From positions 1-39,541 of the forward strand of contig JAZTWW010000004.1 in assembly GCA_045636065.1 (NCBI GenBank): 39,541 nucleotides of DNA, written 5' to 3'. Of the stretch, positions 31,117 through 39,541 are shown one piece after another. A program made the position numbers and the translations under genes. The notes under the pieces were generated by a model. The model made no database searches and was not told the DNA's origin. It worked only from the letters and a program-made list of their open reading frames with translations. The stretch comes from RGIG5050 sp045636065 (GTDB lineage Bacteria > Verrucomicrobiota > Kiritimatiellia > RFP12 > UBA1067). Positions within the stretch are counted from its first letter, which is position 1; each line of letters begins with the position of its first letter.

Positions 31117-33091
31117 CCCAAGCCTCCACCCAGAACACCCGGACGACGGGATTCCCCGGGATCCCCTCCTCGAGAACGCGCCTTTTAAGCTCTATCCGCC
31201 TTGAGGGATCGCTTTCGACGTCGTATGCGTCCTTGAGCGACGATATGCGCCTTTCAAGCGCCCTGAACCGGGATGCGAGCTCCATGAGAGCGTCCTTCTC
31301 TCTGCCGCCGCCCAGCCGCAAGGCGTAGTACCCGGCGACCACCGCCTCCCGGGCCCTTCCCGCCGCGGCGGCGTCCCCCGCCCTCCCGGAAAGCCACGAT
31401 GCAAGCTCCGCCTTCCGGCCATCAAGCTCGCGGCACCTTTCGCACAGCTCACCGAGCCTTCCACCCCTGTACTCACGCATGGACTCCATCGACATTATCC
31501 GCATGAACGCCTCCATCCGCGCAAACGCCGTCTCAAGGACCTTGCAGGCGGGCACGAACCCGAGCCTCACCCCCGCATCCGGCGCATCCGGCGATGGCAG
31601 CGCCTTGAAAGAGGCATACGCCCCCTCCACCCCGAAGACCGCGTCATACTCGCCGCACGGCGACGACCTTCCGGCGCGCGGGAACTCCCTTGAAAGCGAA
31701 TCGAACGAGAGCGCCGCGCTCCACCGCGCAATGTCCATCGCCTCGTCGACAGGCGAAGATCCCCTGGGAAGCACAAGCTCCTCAAGCCCCCGGGCGGCCG
31801 GCGCGACAGTTGCGGCGCATCTCACAGTGGCGGCATGGCGCTCTAAAACCATCTCGCGCGCATCCGAAAGGCCACGGAACAACGCGCACTCCTCGCGTGA
31901 CGGCAGAGGGATCGACGCTGCGGCGGCCTGGATGGAGTCGAAGGCCATATCGGCAAGCTCCTCCCCTTCGTGCGCGACGAACCGCCTCGCCTCGGAAAGC
32001 CTCCCGAGGACGGCTGCCGCCGCCTTTGCGCGCCTCGATACCGCCGGCGGAAGAGTTCCGTCCTCCACCATCTCAAGAAGCGTCCGGGCGGCTTCTGCGG
32101 GATCGTCCCTCGCGGGGTCGATGCATTCCATCGCCCCTTCGATCCGCGCAAAAGCCGCCTCAAGACGCAAAAGCCTTGTCTTTATCGAATGAAGCCTGTT
32201 CGTGGCGGGGGCGAGATACACGGCCCTCGCGAACGCCTCCCTGTTCCCGTCAAGGAATCCGCCGAGCGCTTCGATGGCGCCATTGAGCCTTTCCGCACCC
32301 GCATCGCCCTCCATCGCCGCTTTGAGATCCGCCGCGGCATCGATGAGAAGGGCTATCGCCCTCTCGGCGAATTCGGCGTCGCGCCTTTCATCGCGCGCAA
32401 GGGTGGAGTTCCACGTCCAACCGTCTCGCCTCTTAAGGACGGGAAGGAGATTCCTTCTGGCCTCGACGAGCTTCCCCGCCGCGAGAAGCCCCTTGACACC
32501 GTCCCACGCGAGGGAGGTATCGCGCCAGAGCCGTACCTCGCCTGCAAGAGCCTCGTTCTGCGCGAGATCGGCTTCGGCGTTTCGCGCGCCCGAGGCCTCC
32601 TCCACAAACGCAAGGGCAGTTTCGAAATCTCCTTCCGCCGCGGCCTCCAGAGCCATTGCGCGGAATTCGGCCGCGCTTCTCCCGAACGACGTCATGAATG
32701 TCCATGCGGCCACAGCCGCCATCAACGCGAATACTGCCGCCTTGACGCGTCTTCTCGCCGCCCTTCCGAAGCGGCGCACCGATCCGTCGAAGAAATCCAG
32801 CTCCACGGGCCCTACGCATATCCTGTCGCCGTCCTTTAAAAGCCTCTCCCTCGAACGCAGCCTCTCGCCGTTTACGGACGTGCCGCTCGCGCTTGCAAGA
32901 TCGGCGATCCAGCACTCCCCGGGGCCCGAGCGCCTTATCGCGGCGTGCGCTTCCGATACGAGATCATCGTCGAGCCTCAAATCCGCCGAGGGGCCGGATC
33001 CGATCGTGAATCCTTCTGCGACCGATTCCGGTATCTGCACCTCCTCCCCTTCGCGCGGACCGGAGGCGAACTCAAGTCTCACCCCCTTCAC
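31109..33091 (-). CDS. FHA-domain membrane protein of the Tad operon
   Basis: A 660-aa protein. An N-terminal forkhead-associated domain (about 1-100) shows IGSGPSADLRL, SEAHAAI (SxxH, Ser46-His49) and TSVNGERL (Asn74-Gly75). The Arg of the usual GR motif is Ser. One membrane helix at about 118-136 follows, then ~520 residues of mainly helical, Ala/Arg/Glu-rich sequence that look TPR-like in places. I do not recognise that part. The start is GTG at 33091, overlapping the previous stop codon as GTGA, with GGAGGT about 6 nt upstream. Its place between tadC and the pilins suggests a scaffold or phospho-dependent regulator of the machine. FHA proteins are found with other secretion and pilus systems. 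Confidence 0.75.
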   Translation of the reverse strand: MKGVRLEFASGPREGEEVQIPESVAEGFTIGSGPSADLRLDDDLVSEAHAAIRRSGPGECWIADLASASGTSVNGERLRSRERLLKDGDRICVGPVELDFFDGSVRRFGRAARRRVKAAVFALMAAVAAWTFMTSFGRSAAEFRAMALEAAAEGDFETALAFVEEASGARNAEADLAQNEALAGEVRLWRDTSLAWDGVKGLLAAGKLVEARRNLLPVLKRRDGWTWNSTLARDERRDAEFAERAIALLIDAAADLKAAMEGDAGAERLNGAIEALGGFLDGNREAFARAVYLAPATNRLHSIKTRLLRLEAAFARIEGAMECIDPARDDPAEAARTLLEMVEDGTLPPAVSRRAKAAAAVLGRLSEARRFVAHEGEELADMAFDSIQAAAASIPLPSREECALFRGLSDAREMVLERHAATVRCAATVAPAARGLEELVLPRGSSPVDEAMDIARWSAALSFDSLSREFPRAGRSSPCGEYDAVFGVEGAYASFKALPSPDAPDAGVRLGFVPACKVLETAFARMEAFMRIMSMESMREYRGGRLGELCERCRELDGRKAELASWLSGRAGDAAAAGRAREAVVAGYYALRLGGGREKDALMELASRFRALERRISSLKDAYDVESDPSRRIELKRRVLEEGIPGNPVVRVFWVEAWDG

Positions 33092-34206
33092 GGAAACACC
33101 TCCGGATCGTTCACCTTGATGGAGCGCCTGTCCCACGGGCAGCGGCCGAATACGCACATCAAGGCCGAAAATGCATCCTGCATGGACTGCCTGTCGCGCG
33201 ACATCCTCGCGATGTCGTACCTTGCCGTCAAGGTGGAATAGAGCTCGTCCTCCTTTTTGCGGAACCTCGCGAGAATCCTCAGCGCCCTGTCGCGCTCACC
33301 CTGCGCGCACCCCCACGACGACGCCACGAGCGCATCCAACCTGCGCCTCAGAAGCGGCCAGAGCGACGGAAATGGATTTGCCAGCCTAAGACCATCCTCT
33401 GCAAGCGCGGAAAGCCTTTCCCTGCCTAAGGAACGTTCCATCGCGTCAGCCCCCGGCGACTCCCATCGCCTTTCTAGAAAGACTGGCGAAAAGGCGATGT
33501 TCGGATCTTCCCAAAGAAGGTGGCGGCCCCTCGGCCACTCGCTTTCCGGTATCGACCTTTCAAGAGTGTACCTCGAATCGCCGTTTCTCATGACTATCAG
33601 GATTCCCCGCCACTTTACGCCCTTCGCCTCTTCGGTGAATTCGCCCATCCAGAACCTTGTGCCGCGCCAGAGGAGCTTACCCCCGCACGAATGCGGATAA
33701 TCCTCCTCCATGAAGCGCATTCCTCCGCGCCCGGGCGATTCCGCCTCAAATACGGCTCCGCGCTCCGACTCCATCCGCCCTCTTACGAGCCTTGCCGACT
33801 CCTCCAGCGACAGGGCAAGCTCCCCCGGATCGCGTTTTATCTCAAAGGCGAGCCTGAATGGGACATCCCTCGCCGATCCTGTGAACGTCTCCACCTCCAG
33901 CCTCGACTCGCCGTCCTCCGCCGTTATCATCCTGTCGTCGCGGGGGAAGTCGACGGCCGCCGCTATCGCGCCCGGGATGGAGGCATCCTCGAAAGTGCGC
34001 CTTTCAAGATCGAAGCCGCCGCCGTCCTTGACGGGTACGGAAAGCCACCTTTCGATCCTGGGCCGCCGCATGTATGCGGTCACGCCAGTCGTTGCCGCGA
34101 GCGCCAAGGCGGAAAACCACATGGCGGCGCTCCTCAGCCTGCGCCTCGCGGAGTATGCGCGCCTCGCCGCCATGACGGACGCATCGGATCCAGGCTGGGC
34201 GTTCAC
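33088..34206 (-). CDS. Unknown membrane-anchored protein between tadC and the FHA gene
   Basis: A 372-aa protein, GTG start overlapping the tadC stop codon (GTGA); an ATG at 34173 is the alternative. A basic N-terminus is followed by one membrane helix (about 27-46, AAMWFSALALAATTGVTAY). A mixed alpha/beta region follows (about 60-240) with several Trp residues (KLLWRGTRFWMGEF). The C-terminus is helical and Arg-rich, with CVFGRCPW near the end. I do not recognise a family. Position and overlaps on both sides argue that it belongs to the Tad machine. Confidence 0.7.
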   Translation of the reverse strand: MNAQPGSDASVMAARRAYSARRRLRSAAMWFSALALAATTGVTAYMRRPRIERWLSVPVKDGGGFDLERRTFEDASIPGAIAAAVDFPRDDRMITAEDGESRLEVETFTGSARDVPFRLAFEIKRDPGELALSLEESARLVRGRMESERGAVFEAESPGRGGMRFMEEDYPHSCGGKLLWRGTRFWMGEFTEEAKGVKWRGILIVMRNGDSRYTLERSIPESEWPRGRHLLWEDPNIAFSPVFLERRWESPGADAMERSLGRERLSALAEDGLRLANPFPSLWPLLRRRLDALVASSWGCAQGERDRALRILARFRKKEDELYSTLTARYDIARMSRDRQSMQDAFSALMCVFGRCPWDRRSIKVNDPEVFP

Positions 34207-34982
34207 TTCAGCACCCCCGCAAGCCTTATGACCATGGGCGTCAGGATGACTATAAAGACCGCCGGCATTATGAACGCCACAAGGGGAAGTATCATCACCA
34301 CTGGCGCGCGCTGCGCCTTCCTCTCGGCTGCGGCGAAACGCGCGCGCCTAAGCTCCCCTCCGTGAAGCCTCAAGGTGCGCGAGATGGAGGCCCCTATCTC
34401 CATCCCGTACGATACGACGCTCGCGAAAGCCGTAAGGGAATCGACCTTGACGCGCAAGGCCATGCGGGAGAGAGCCTCTGAAAGCGGCCTTCCGAGCGAG
34501 ACGTCCCTCAAAGCGAGGGAGAACTCCTCATCGAGCGCGCCACCCATGCCGATGCCGACATAGTACCTTACGGCGGCGCCGAAGTCGAGCCCCGAGCGGA
34601 CGGCGGAACCTATAAGATCGATCGCGAAGGGAAGATCCCTCGCTATCTCGCGCCGCCTCGAATCGGCCGTGCGCGAGACGGCATGTTGTGGGATGAACCA
34701 GCCAAGGGCTGCGCATATCGCTGACGGGAGTGCGACGGAGAGAAAGTCTGCGCCGCCAGCAGGGGAAAGGGCAAGCGCCGCCACGGCGGCTAAGGAGGCG
34801 GCCGCAAACGCGACGGCGATGGAGGAAGCGAATATGCGATCTGCGCCGAAGGGCAGATTGGCGCTTCTTGCATCACCCTCGAGCCTTTCGGCCAGCGACG
34901 GCATAAGACCGGAGACGAGACGACCTAGGCTCCTCTCCAGCGGAACGCCGGCCATGCACACCTTCTCTGCAAACGGTTTCAT
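34203..34982 (-). CDS. tadC: Tad pilus inner-membrane platform protein TadC
   Basis: A 259-aa protein with the T2SF (GspF-like) domain: DLIGSAVRSGLDFGAAVRYY near the middle, a second conserved block LSEALSRMALRV, and membrane helices at about 55-75, 82-100 and 228-250. TadC pairs with TadB to form the platform driven by TadA. A strong GGAGGTG lies 5 nt before the ATG at 34982; the gene starts 2 nt after tadB ends. Confidence 0.88.
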   Translation of the reverse strand: MKPFAEKVCMAGVPLERSLGRLVSGLMPSLAERLEGDARSANLPFGADRIFASSIAVAFAAASLAAVAALALSPAGGADFLSVALPSAICAALGWFIPQHAVSRTADSRRREIARDLPFAIDLIGSAVRSGLDFGAAVRYYVGIGMGGALDEEFSLALRDVSLGRPLSEALSRMALRVKVDSLTAFASVVSYGMEIGASISRTLRLHGGELRRARFAAAERKAQRAPVVMILPLVAFIMPAVFIVILTPMVIRLAGVLK

Positions 34983-34984
34983 AG

Positions 34985-35638
34985 CTACACCTCCACCGTT
35001 GATATGCGTTTGACGAGGATGTATCCGAGCGTCTCAAGGGCAAGCGCGACGCCAGTCATCATCCATCCAGCGCGCGTCGTGAACATGAGCGACATCATCG
35101 ACGGCTGTATCGCGTAGAATATGGCGAACGCAACGGCCGGCATAAGCGCGAGCGCCGCCCCCTCGAATCGCCCCTGCGCCGTCAGCGAAAGGAGCCTGTC
35201 GCGGAACTCGCGCCTCGATCTCAAGGTGTCGGCCATTTCGGAGAGGACGTCCGCAAGGCTTCCGCCCGTCTGCGCCGTAAGCCTAACGGCGGATGAGACA
35301 AGCCTCATGTCCTCGATGGGCATCCTCGCGGCGAGCCTGTCGATGGCGGCGGCAAAGTCGAGCCCTAGCCGGCATTCCCGCAAAACGGTCGCGATCTCCT
35401 CGCGCATGGCGCCTCGCATCCTCGGGGCCACCCTTTCAAGCGCCTGCTGGAAGGCCATGCCGGCGCGCAGCGCATCGACGAGCGCGGTGACGAGATCGAG
35501 GAGACTCCCCTCGAAATCGTTGCGCCGCGCTCTGGCCCTGCGCCAGGCCGTGAATCCCTTGGCGAGGCTCCAGAGCGCATACGCGCCGGCGAGCGCAAGC
35601 GCGAACGCCACGGCGAACACGGATATCGCATTCTCCAT
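34985..35638 (-). CDS. tadB: Tad pilus inner-membrane platform protein TadB
   Basis: A 217-aa T2SF-domain protein: N-terminal helix (about 5-25), LLDLVTALVDALRAGMAFQQ, MRLVSSAVRLTAQTGGSLAD (the conserved T2SF block) and two C-terminal helices (about 160-180, 188-208). It is shorter than typical TadB (~300 aa) because part of the N-terminal region is missing. ATG at 35638 shares one base with the tadA stop codon (TGATG). Confidence 0.88.
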   Translation of the reverse strand: MENAISVFAVAFALALAGAYALWSLAKGFTAWRRARARRNDFEGSLLDLVTALVDALRAGMAFQQALERVAPRMRGAMREEIATVLRECRLGLDFAAAIDRLAARMPIEDMRLVSSAVRLTAQTGGSLADVLSEMADTLRSRREFRDRLLSLTAQGRFEGAALALMPAVAFAIFYAIQPSMMSLMFTTRAGWMMTGVALALETLGYILVKRISTVEV

Positions 35639-36978
35639 CAGCGCCCTCCCCTCTTTTCAGTGAAGATGTCGAGAGGGATGGAAAGGTCGCCGGCGCGCCT
35701 CAGCTCCTCGACGAATCTCGGAATGTTGCCCGTTGCCGTGTAATAGCCCTCGACGCGCCCGCTCCGGCCGCGCCCCGTGCGCCGGAAGGCGAATATCTCC
35801 TGCATCTGCACGACATCCCCCTCCCTTCCCGTTATCTCGACTATGGAGACCACCCTGCGCGTTCCGTCGCTGAAGCGCATCTGGTGGACGATGATGTCGA
35901 TGGCGGATGCTATCTGCTCGCGTATGGCGGAGCTGGGGAGATCGAACCCGGCCATCATCACCATGTTCTCAAGGCGGGAGAGTGCGTCTCTCGGGTTGTT
36001 CGCGTGCGCCGTGGTGAGAGAGCCGTCATGGCCGGTGTTCATCGCCTGGAGCATGTCGAGGGCCTCCGCTCCCCTGCATTCGCCGACTATTATCCTGTCG
36101 GGGCGCATCCTGAGGCAGTTTATGACAAGCTCCCTTATAGACACCTTCCCCCGCCCCTCGATGTTCGCCGGGCGCGCTTCAAGCCTTACGACGTTCCTGT
36201 GCGAGAGCTTCAGTTCCGCGGAATCCTCCACCGTCACTATCCTCTCGCGCTCCGGGATGAAGAGCGAAAGGACGTTGAGAAGCGTCGTCTTGCCAGATCC
36301 CGTGCCTCCGGAGACGAGGATGTTCCTTCTCGCCCTCACGGCCTCGCGCAGGAACGTGGCCATCTCGGCGCTCATCGATCCGAAGGCTATGAGATCGTCG
36401 CACGAAAGCCTCCTTTCGGCGAACTTCCTTATGGTGAGCGATGCTCCGTCAAGGGCCAGCGGCGGGATGACGGCGTTGACGCGGCTGCCGTCGGCGAGGC
36501 GGGCGTCCACCATCGGGCTCGCCTCGTCGACATGCCTTCCCAAGGGCTCGACTATGCGCTGTATTATCTGCATCAGATGGCGCGCGGAGGAGAACCTTGC
36601 AGGCGTTTCCCTCAAGATTCCGCCGATCTCGACGAACACCCTCCCGGGGCCGTTTACCATCACCTCCGTCACCTCCGGCGCCGCGACAAGCGGGGATATG
36701 GGCCCAAGGCCCGTAAGCTCGTCCATAAGCGCGGACCTGAGCATTCCATCCGGTATCGAATCCGGGAACGTGTGGCTCAGCTCGCGCATCATCCCTTCAA
36801 GCGTCTCGGCCGCCCGCCTCGAAAGGTCGCCGTCCTGCGCGAGCCCCGCCGCCGCGCCCGAGGCGTTTAGCCGTGCAAGGATTTCGCGGTGGAGAGCGCT
36901 TTTAAGCTCCACCGCCTCGTCCGTGAAAACGGGCGATAGTTCCGCGAAGGCCATATCTGAAACGGCATCGATCTCCAT
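35638..36978 (-). CDS. tadA: Tad pilus assembly ATPase TadA/CpaF
   Basis: A 446-aa secretion ATPase of the GspE superfamily, CpaF branch, that powers Flp pilus assembly from the cytoplasmic face. Visible parts: Walker A GGTGSGKTT (224-232), Asp box VTVEDSAEL (248-256), Walker B IIVGE (296-300) and His box TTAHAN (322-327). The RPDRI...EALDMLQAMNTGHDG context is specific to TadA/CpaF. Length is normal. The start at 36978 follows the secretin gene by 15 nt, with AAAGGGA about 10 nt upstream. Confidence 0.96.
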   Translation of the reverse strand: MEIDAVSDMAFAELSPVFTDEAVELKSALHREILARLNASGAAAGLAQDGDLSRRAAETLEGMMRELSHTFPDSIPDGMLRSALMDELTGLGPISPLVAAPEVTEVMVNGPGRVFVEIGGILRETPARFSSARHLMQIIQRIVEPLGRHVDEASPMVDARLADGSRVNAVIPPLALDGASLTIRKFAERRLSCDDLIAFGSMSAEMATFLREAVRARRNILVSGGTGSGKTTLLNVLSLFIPERERIVTVEDSAELKLSHRNVVRLEARPANIEGRGKVSIRELVINCLRMRPDRIIVGECRGAEALDMLQAMNTGHDGSLTTAHANNPRDALSRLENMVMMAGFDLPSSAIREQIASAIDIIVHQMRFSDGTRRVVSIVEITGREGDVVQMQEIFAFRRTGRGRSGRVEGYYTATGNIPRFVEELRRAGDLSIPLDIFTEKRGGR

Positions 36979-36993
36979 GGCGCAGCATTCCCT

Positions 36994-38550
36994 TTAGAAC
37001 GAGAACCAGTTGAGGAAGCTCCAGAAGCCCTTGAACCTCTTCCTCGATTCGAGCACGGCCTCCACAGGCACCTTCACATCCTCAACGGCATACGAAAGCT
37101 CCTCGAAAGGTATGGCCTCGTCCATGTCCCCGGCGTCAAGCTGGGGGCAGATCATCATCACAAGGCGCCTGTCGGTGAACTCGTTGCCCGAATCGGACAC
37201 GAACCACTTGAGGATGGGTGTGTTGCGGGCTATGGGGAGCCCTGATGCTGGAGTCGCGCCCTCCACCATCTTGGAGAAGCCGCCTATGAGCGTAGTCCTC
37301 CCGAGACGGCAGTCGAGATGCTGCCTTATCCACTCCTCCTTCCTGTCGATGTCGGAGCCGTCGGCGTAGGCCTGGACGCTCGAGACCTCCATCTCCAGGT
37401 CGAGCGACACCACTTCATCGGAGACAAGCCCGCCCTTCGCCTTTATCTCGAAGCCGTATGGGACCTCCTTCAAATCCACGGATTCCGACGAGGCTATCCT
37501 CACATATATCGTTCCCCCGCTCTTGAAGCGCGAACCGTCCTCGCTCCAGCTCTCCATCGCCGTAAACGCCTTTTCGCTCACACGCGTGAAGCTCTCCTCG
37601 GCGAAGAAGCGCGTGATCGCCCCAAGGCCGATATCCACCTCGGCCTTGCCGGAATCGTGCCGCATCCCGCCGATGAGCTTGACGAGCGTTCCGAGAAGCG
37701 GCTTGACGATGAGTCCGCCTCCGTTCTCCTCGCCCGACTCCCTGTTCCCGAGCCTTCTTATGTCCTCCTCGCCTATGACGATGTAGGCGTAGCCTATCCT
37801 GAGCCGGGGCTTGGCTATCTCGATGTCGATGTCGGCGGAGATCCTGAAATCCCCGTCCTTCGGGGCTTCCGTCGAAAGCCACCTCTCGCGCCCGAGCGCC
37901 GCAAGTATCCTCTCGCGCATGGCGGGCGTGTAGACGCAGGCGTACACGGAGAGCGTCCTCGTGGATTTCCTGTACGACATCGATATGCACCCGGGCTTTA
38001 GGTCGGCCGCGGAGGGGGCGATGCCTGTCACTTCAAGCCCCATCGCCTCGAACGTCTCCTTAAGTCTCGCAAGGACCTCGTCGCTCGGCGAGAAGGTGGC
38101 GTAGTTGAATACGAGCCCGGCGTAGCGCGGGTTGGAGAGAACCTTTTCGAGAAGCCCCCACCTTCTTATCGACTTCACCTCGCCTTCCAGGCGTATGGAT
38201 CCGCCGAGGATCTCCGCCGTCACCTCCGGTACGCCGTCAAGCTCCGACCTCAAAGTGGCGAGCATCCTCGGAAGATCGCCCCCGACGTTGATGCAGAACC
38301 TCTCGACGCTGTCCATCGGCCCCTGGACCTCGATGTCGCAGCGCCCTGGCTTTAGCGCCGTGATCCTGAGGCCCGACTCCCCGACGCGCTCTATCTTGAG
38401 CGTATCCCTGTCGGAAGGCACATACCCTTCTATCACGAAAGGCACCATTACGTGCGTCATCTCCTTCTCGACCATCTGTATATCGGCATCCGCCAGCAGG
38501 CATGGCGCCACCATCGCGGCCGCAACCGCAAAGAACGGCTTGAGCTTCAT
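36994..38550 (-). CDS. cpaC: Tad pilus outer-membrane secretin (RcpA/CpaC-like)
   Basis: A 518-aa exported protein: signal peptide (1-20, MKLKPFFAVAAAMVAPCLLA) and a small N-terminal pilus/BON-like region (about 40-165, with ALKPGRCDIEV, EILGGSIRLEGEV). The secretin domain follows (about 190-500), with GRTTLIGGFSK, a PILKWF motif and VMMICPQL at its end. It would form the ring by which the pilus leaves the cell. The ATG at 38550 has AAGGAGG 5 nt upstream; an in-frame ATG at 38583 lies inside the cpaB end and lacks one. No lipoprotein pilotin gene is next to it. Confidence 0.85.
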   Translation of the reverse strand: MKLKPFFAVAAAMVAPCLLADADIQMVEKEMTHVMVPFVIEGYVPSDRDTLKIERVGESGLRITALKPGRCDIEVQGPMDSVERFCINVGGDLPRMLATLRSELDGVPEVTAEILGGSIRLEGEVKSIRRWGLLEKVLSNPRYAGLVFNYATFSPSDEVLARLKETFEAMGLEVTGIAPSAADLKPGCISMSYRKSTRTLSVYACVYTPAMRERILAALGRERWLSTEAPKDGDFRISADIDIEIAKPRLRIGYAYIVIGEEDIRRLGNRESGEENGGGLIVKPLLGTLVKLIGGMRHDSGKAEVDIGLGAITRFFAEESFTRVSEKAFTAMESWSEDGSRFKSGGTIYVRIASSESVDLKEVPYGFEIKAKGGLVSDEVVSLDLEMEVSSVQAYADGSDIDRKEEWIRQHLDCRLGRTTLIGGFSKMVEGATPASGLPIARNTPILKWFVSDSGNEFTDRRLVMMICPQLDAGDMDEAIPFEELSYAVEDVKVPVEAVLESRKRFKGFWSFLNWFSF

Positions 38551-38551
38551 T

Positions 38552-39334
38552 TCAGCCTCCTTGAGATACGTCCACGCTTTCAAGACCCGCCTTGAGGCCC
38601 TTGAACGTGGACTCGTCCACGATTCCTACGTCGCGCCGCTTCATCGACGACGGGTCGCCCGAGCGGCGCAGCGCGGGATAGAGATCCATAATGCGCTCGG
38701 CGGCGACAAGAGTCGCCGCTTCGCGCGGAGAGAGATCGACTATTACGACGGAACCCCTCTGGCGGCGCGAATCGCGCCTTATGCCGTCACCCTCGCCGAT
38801 GTCGAGGATCCTGACGCAGGGGAAAAGGACTTCGGTCGTCTCCCTGCGGATTTCCGCGGGGCGCTCGGAGGCATCGAGCGATTCGACCGTTTCAAGGGCG
38901 CTTCTGGATGCGAGTATCGCAATCTCATCGCCAGGCTGGAGGAACCTAACGAGCGAGGAGTCGGCGAAATCAACGGGGACGGCCCATCTGCCCTCTGGGA
39001 CGGTGCCGCCAAGTATTATGTCAGCGCCGGCGATATCCCCGAGAAGGATATAGTCGCCCTCGGGGACCGTTCTCGACGGAGTCTGGCCGAGGGCCCTGTT
39101 GCGCTCCTGCCACAGGATCGCCGTCACCGGGAGCGAATCCACTTCGACGGTGCGGGGGCGGAGCCATTCGCTCTCGATCCCGCCGCGGCCGGGGATGATG
39201 GGCCTTGCGGCGGCGACGACCTTTACGGTCCTCGCGCCCCTTTCCGGCGCCTTGGCGCGCAGGAGCCGCGCGGCGGCGAATACGGCCGCCGTCGCCACCG
39301 CCAGCGCAAATGCGAATGCTGCAAGATTCTTCAT
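38552..39334 (-). CDS. cpaB: Flp pilus assembly protein CpaB/RcpC
   Basis: A 260-aa protein with one N-terminal membrane helix (about 4-24). It has a SAF-like domain (about 36-100, with VVAAARPIIPGRG and VPEGDYILLGDI), then a RcpC-type beta domain (VPVDFADSSLVRFLQPGDEIAIL, then VVIVDLSPREAATLVAA). This is the periplasmic partner of the secretin. The ATG at 39334 has AAAGGA 5 nt upstream. It is the first gene of the operon. Confidence 0.88.
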   Translation of the reverse strand: MKNLAAFAFALAVATAAVFAAARLLRAKAPERGARTVKVVAAARPIIPGRGGIESEWLRPRTVEVDSLPVTAILWQERNRALGQTPSRTVPEGDYILLGDIAGADIILGGTVPEGRWAVPVDFADSSLVRFLQPGDEIAILASRSALETVESLDASERPAEIRRETTEVLFPCVRILDIGEGDGIRRDSRRQRGSVVIVDLSPREAATLVAAERIMDLYPALRRSGDPSSMKRRDVGIVDESTFKGLKAGLESVDVSQGG

Positions 39335-39363
39335 GTCCGTCCTTTCTCTTGGAGACGGACATT

Positions 39364-39372
39364 ATTGTATCA
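39364..39372 (-). promoter_or_regulatory. Extended -10 element, likely Tad operon promoter
   Basis: Minus-strand TGATACAAT, an extended -10 (TGn plus TACAAT). No good -35 box is found at 17-18 bp. Predicted start is about 39357 and leader about 23 nt. A perfect 7-bp inverted repeat (39395-39415) lies upstream, where an activator could bind. Confidence 0.4.
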
Positions 39373-39394
39373 TCCGAAAGTCGCAGCTGTGTTG

Positions 39395-39415
39395 CGCGAA
39401 AGTAACAATTTCGCG
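39395..39415. promoter_or_regulatory. Inverted repeat upstream of the Tad operon
   Basis: CGCGAAA-N7-TTTCGCG, perfect 7-bp arms centred about 48 bp upstream of the predicted start of cpaB transcription. That is a usual place for an activator site. An AT-rich stretch follows. Binding protein unknown. Confidence 0.4.
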
Positions 39416-39456
39416 ATTTTCGAAAAAAATTCGCTTGGGGTGGCTTGGATTCCGAG

Positions 39457-39487
39457 GCGGATCGGTTGAAGAAGCGGATCGGTTGAA
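39457..39487. repeat. Tandem pair of a 14-bp unit (17-bp period)
   Basis: GCGGATCGGTTGAA at 39457-39470 and again at 39474-39487, separated by GAA. Just beyond are TATAAT on the plus strand (39497-39502) and a GCCGCC/GGCGGC hairpin (39522-39537). The rest of the 207 nt to the window edge holds no gene that I can see. Confidence 0.6.
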
Positions 39488-39541
39488 CTAGCCACCTATA
39501 ATCCACATATCCTCAATGGGCGCCGCCCTGAGGCGGCCTGG

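Overview
The window looks like a chromosomal segment of a GC-rich Gram-negative bacterium. Signal peptides, Lgt, a secretin and a Tad pilus locus imply a two-membrane envelope. Two very large secreted repeat proteins, the Cys-rich Lgt motif and the gene mix suggest the PVC group (Kiritimatiellae/Lentisphaerae/Verrucomicrobia-like, perhaps gut-associated). That placement is an inference from style, not from a marker gene. Almost everything is on the minus strand; mfd is the only clear plus-strand gene.

Layout, left to right. 1-1574: 5' part of glycogen phosphorylase (minus, cut by the window edge) with a good sigma-70-type promoter. 1689-2504: class II aldolase. 2548-5961: secreted metzincin-type zinc protease with Ig-like modules. 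6086-11015 (read right to left): a compact operon of an unknown 111-aa membrane-anchored protein, lgt, tsaC/sua5, a fabH-like ketoacyl-ACP synthase III, lepA and a DUF486 membrane protein. Most junctions overlap or nearly touch. 11180-14284: mfd, transcribed divergently from that operon. 14376-19460: a 1694-aa secreted protein built as [A-B-C-D]x3-A, where D is an MBG-like module.

19550-23031 is the most unusual part. A visibly AT-rich stretch carries two 55-bp direct repeats (54/55 identical), a C-terminal remnant resembling GxxExxY proteins, and a strong promoter for a 27-codon ORF. That promoter is covered by four copies of a motif like ATTTGGTCA, about 31 bp apart and alternating in orientation. 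Next comes a 910-aa protein without a signal peptide. It has a long helical N-terminal region and kinase-like motifs of the PI3/4-kinase or actin-fragmin-kinase type (glycine loop, Lys, DRHxxN, IDND). The gene is bracketed by perfect 17-bp direct repeats and has its own terminator. It is a candidate effector or toxin kinase on a cassette-like insertion.

23032-27953 (read right to left): a promoter, tRNA-Val(CAC), rho with a ~215-residue Q/P/E-rich N-terminal extension, and uvrA, likely one transcription unit. 28098-39334 (read right to left): a Tad/Flp pilus operon, cpaB-cpaC-tadA-tadB-tadC-unknown-FHA protein-flp-flp-tadE-tadG-tadE. No TadZ/CpaE ATPase and no prepilin peptidase are present in the window.

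Seven promoters share one architecture: TTG-type -35, 17-18 bp spacer and GGTATAAT or GGTATACT. Two of them place the predicted start of transcription only about 2 nt (lepA) or 10 nt (mfd) before the start codon.
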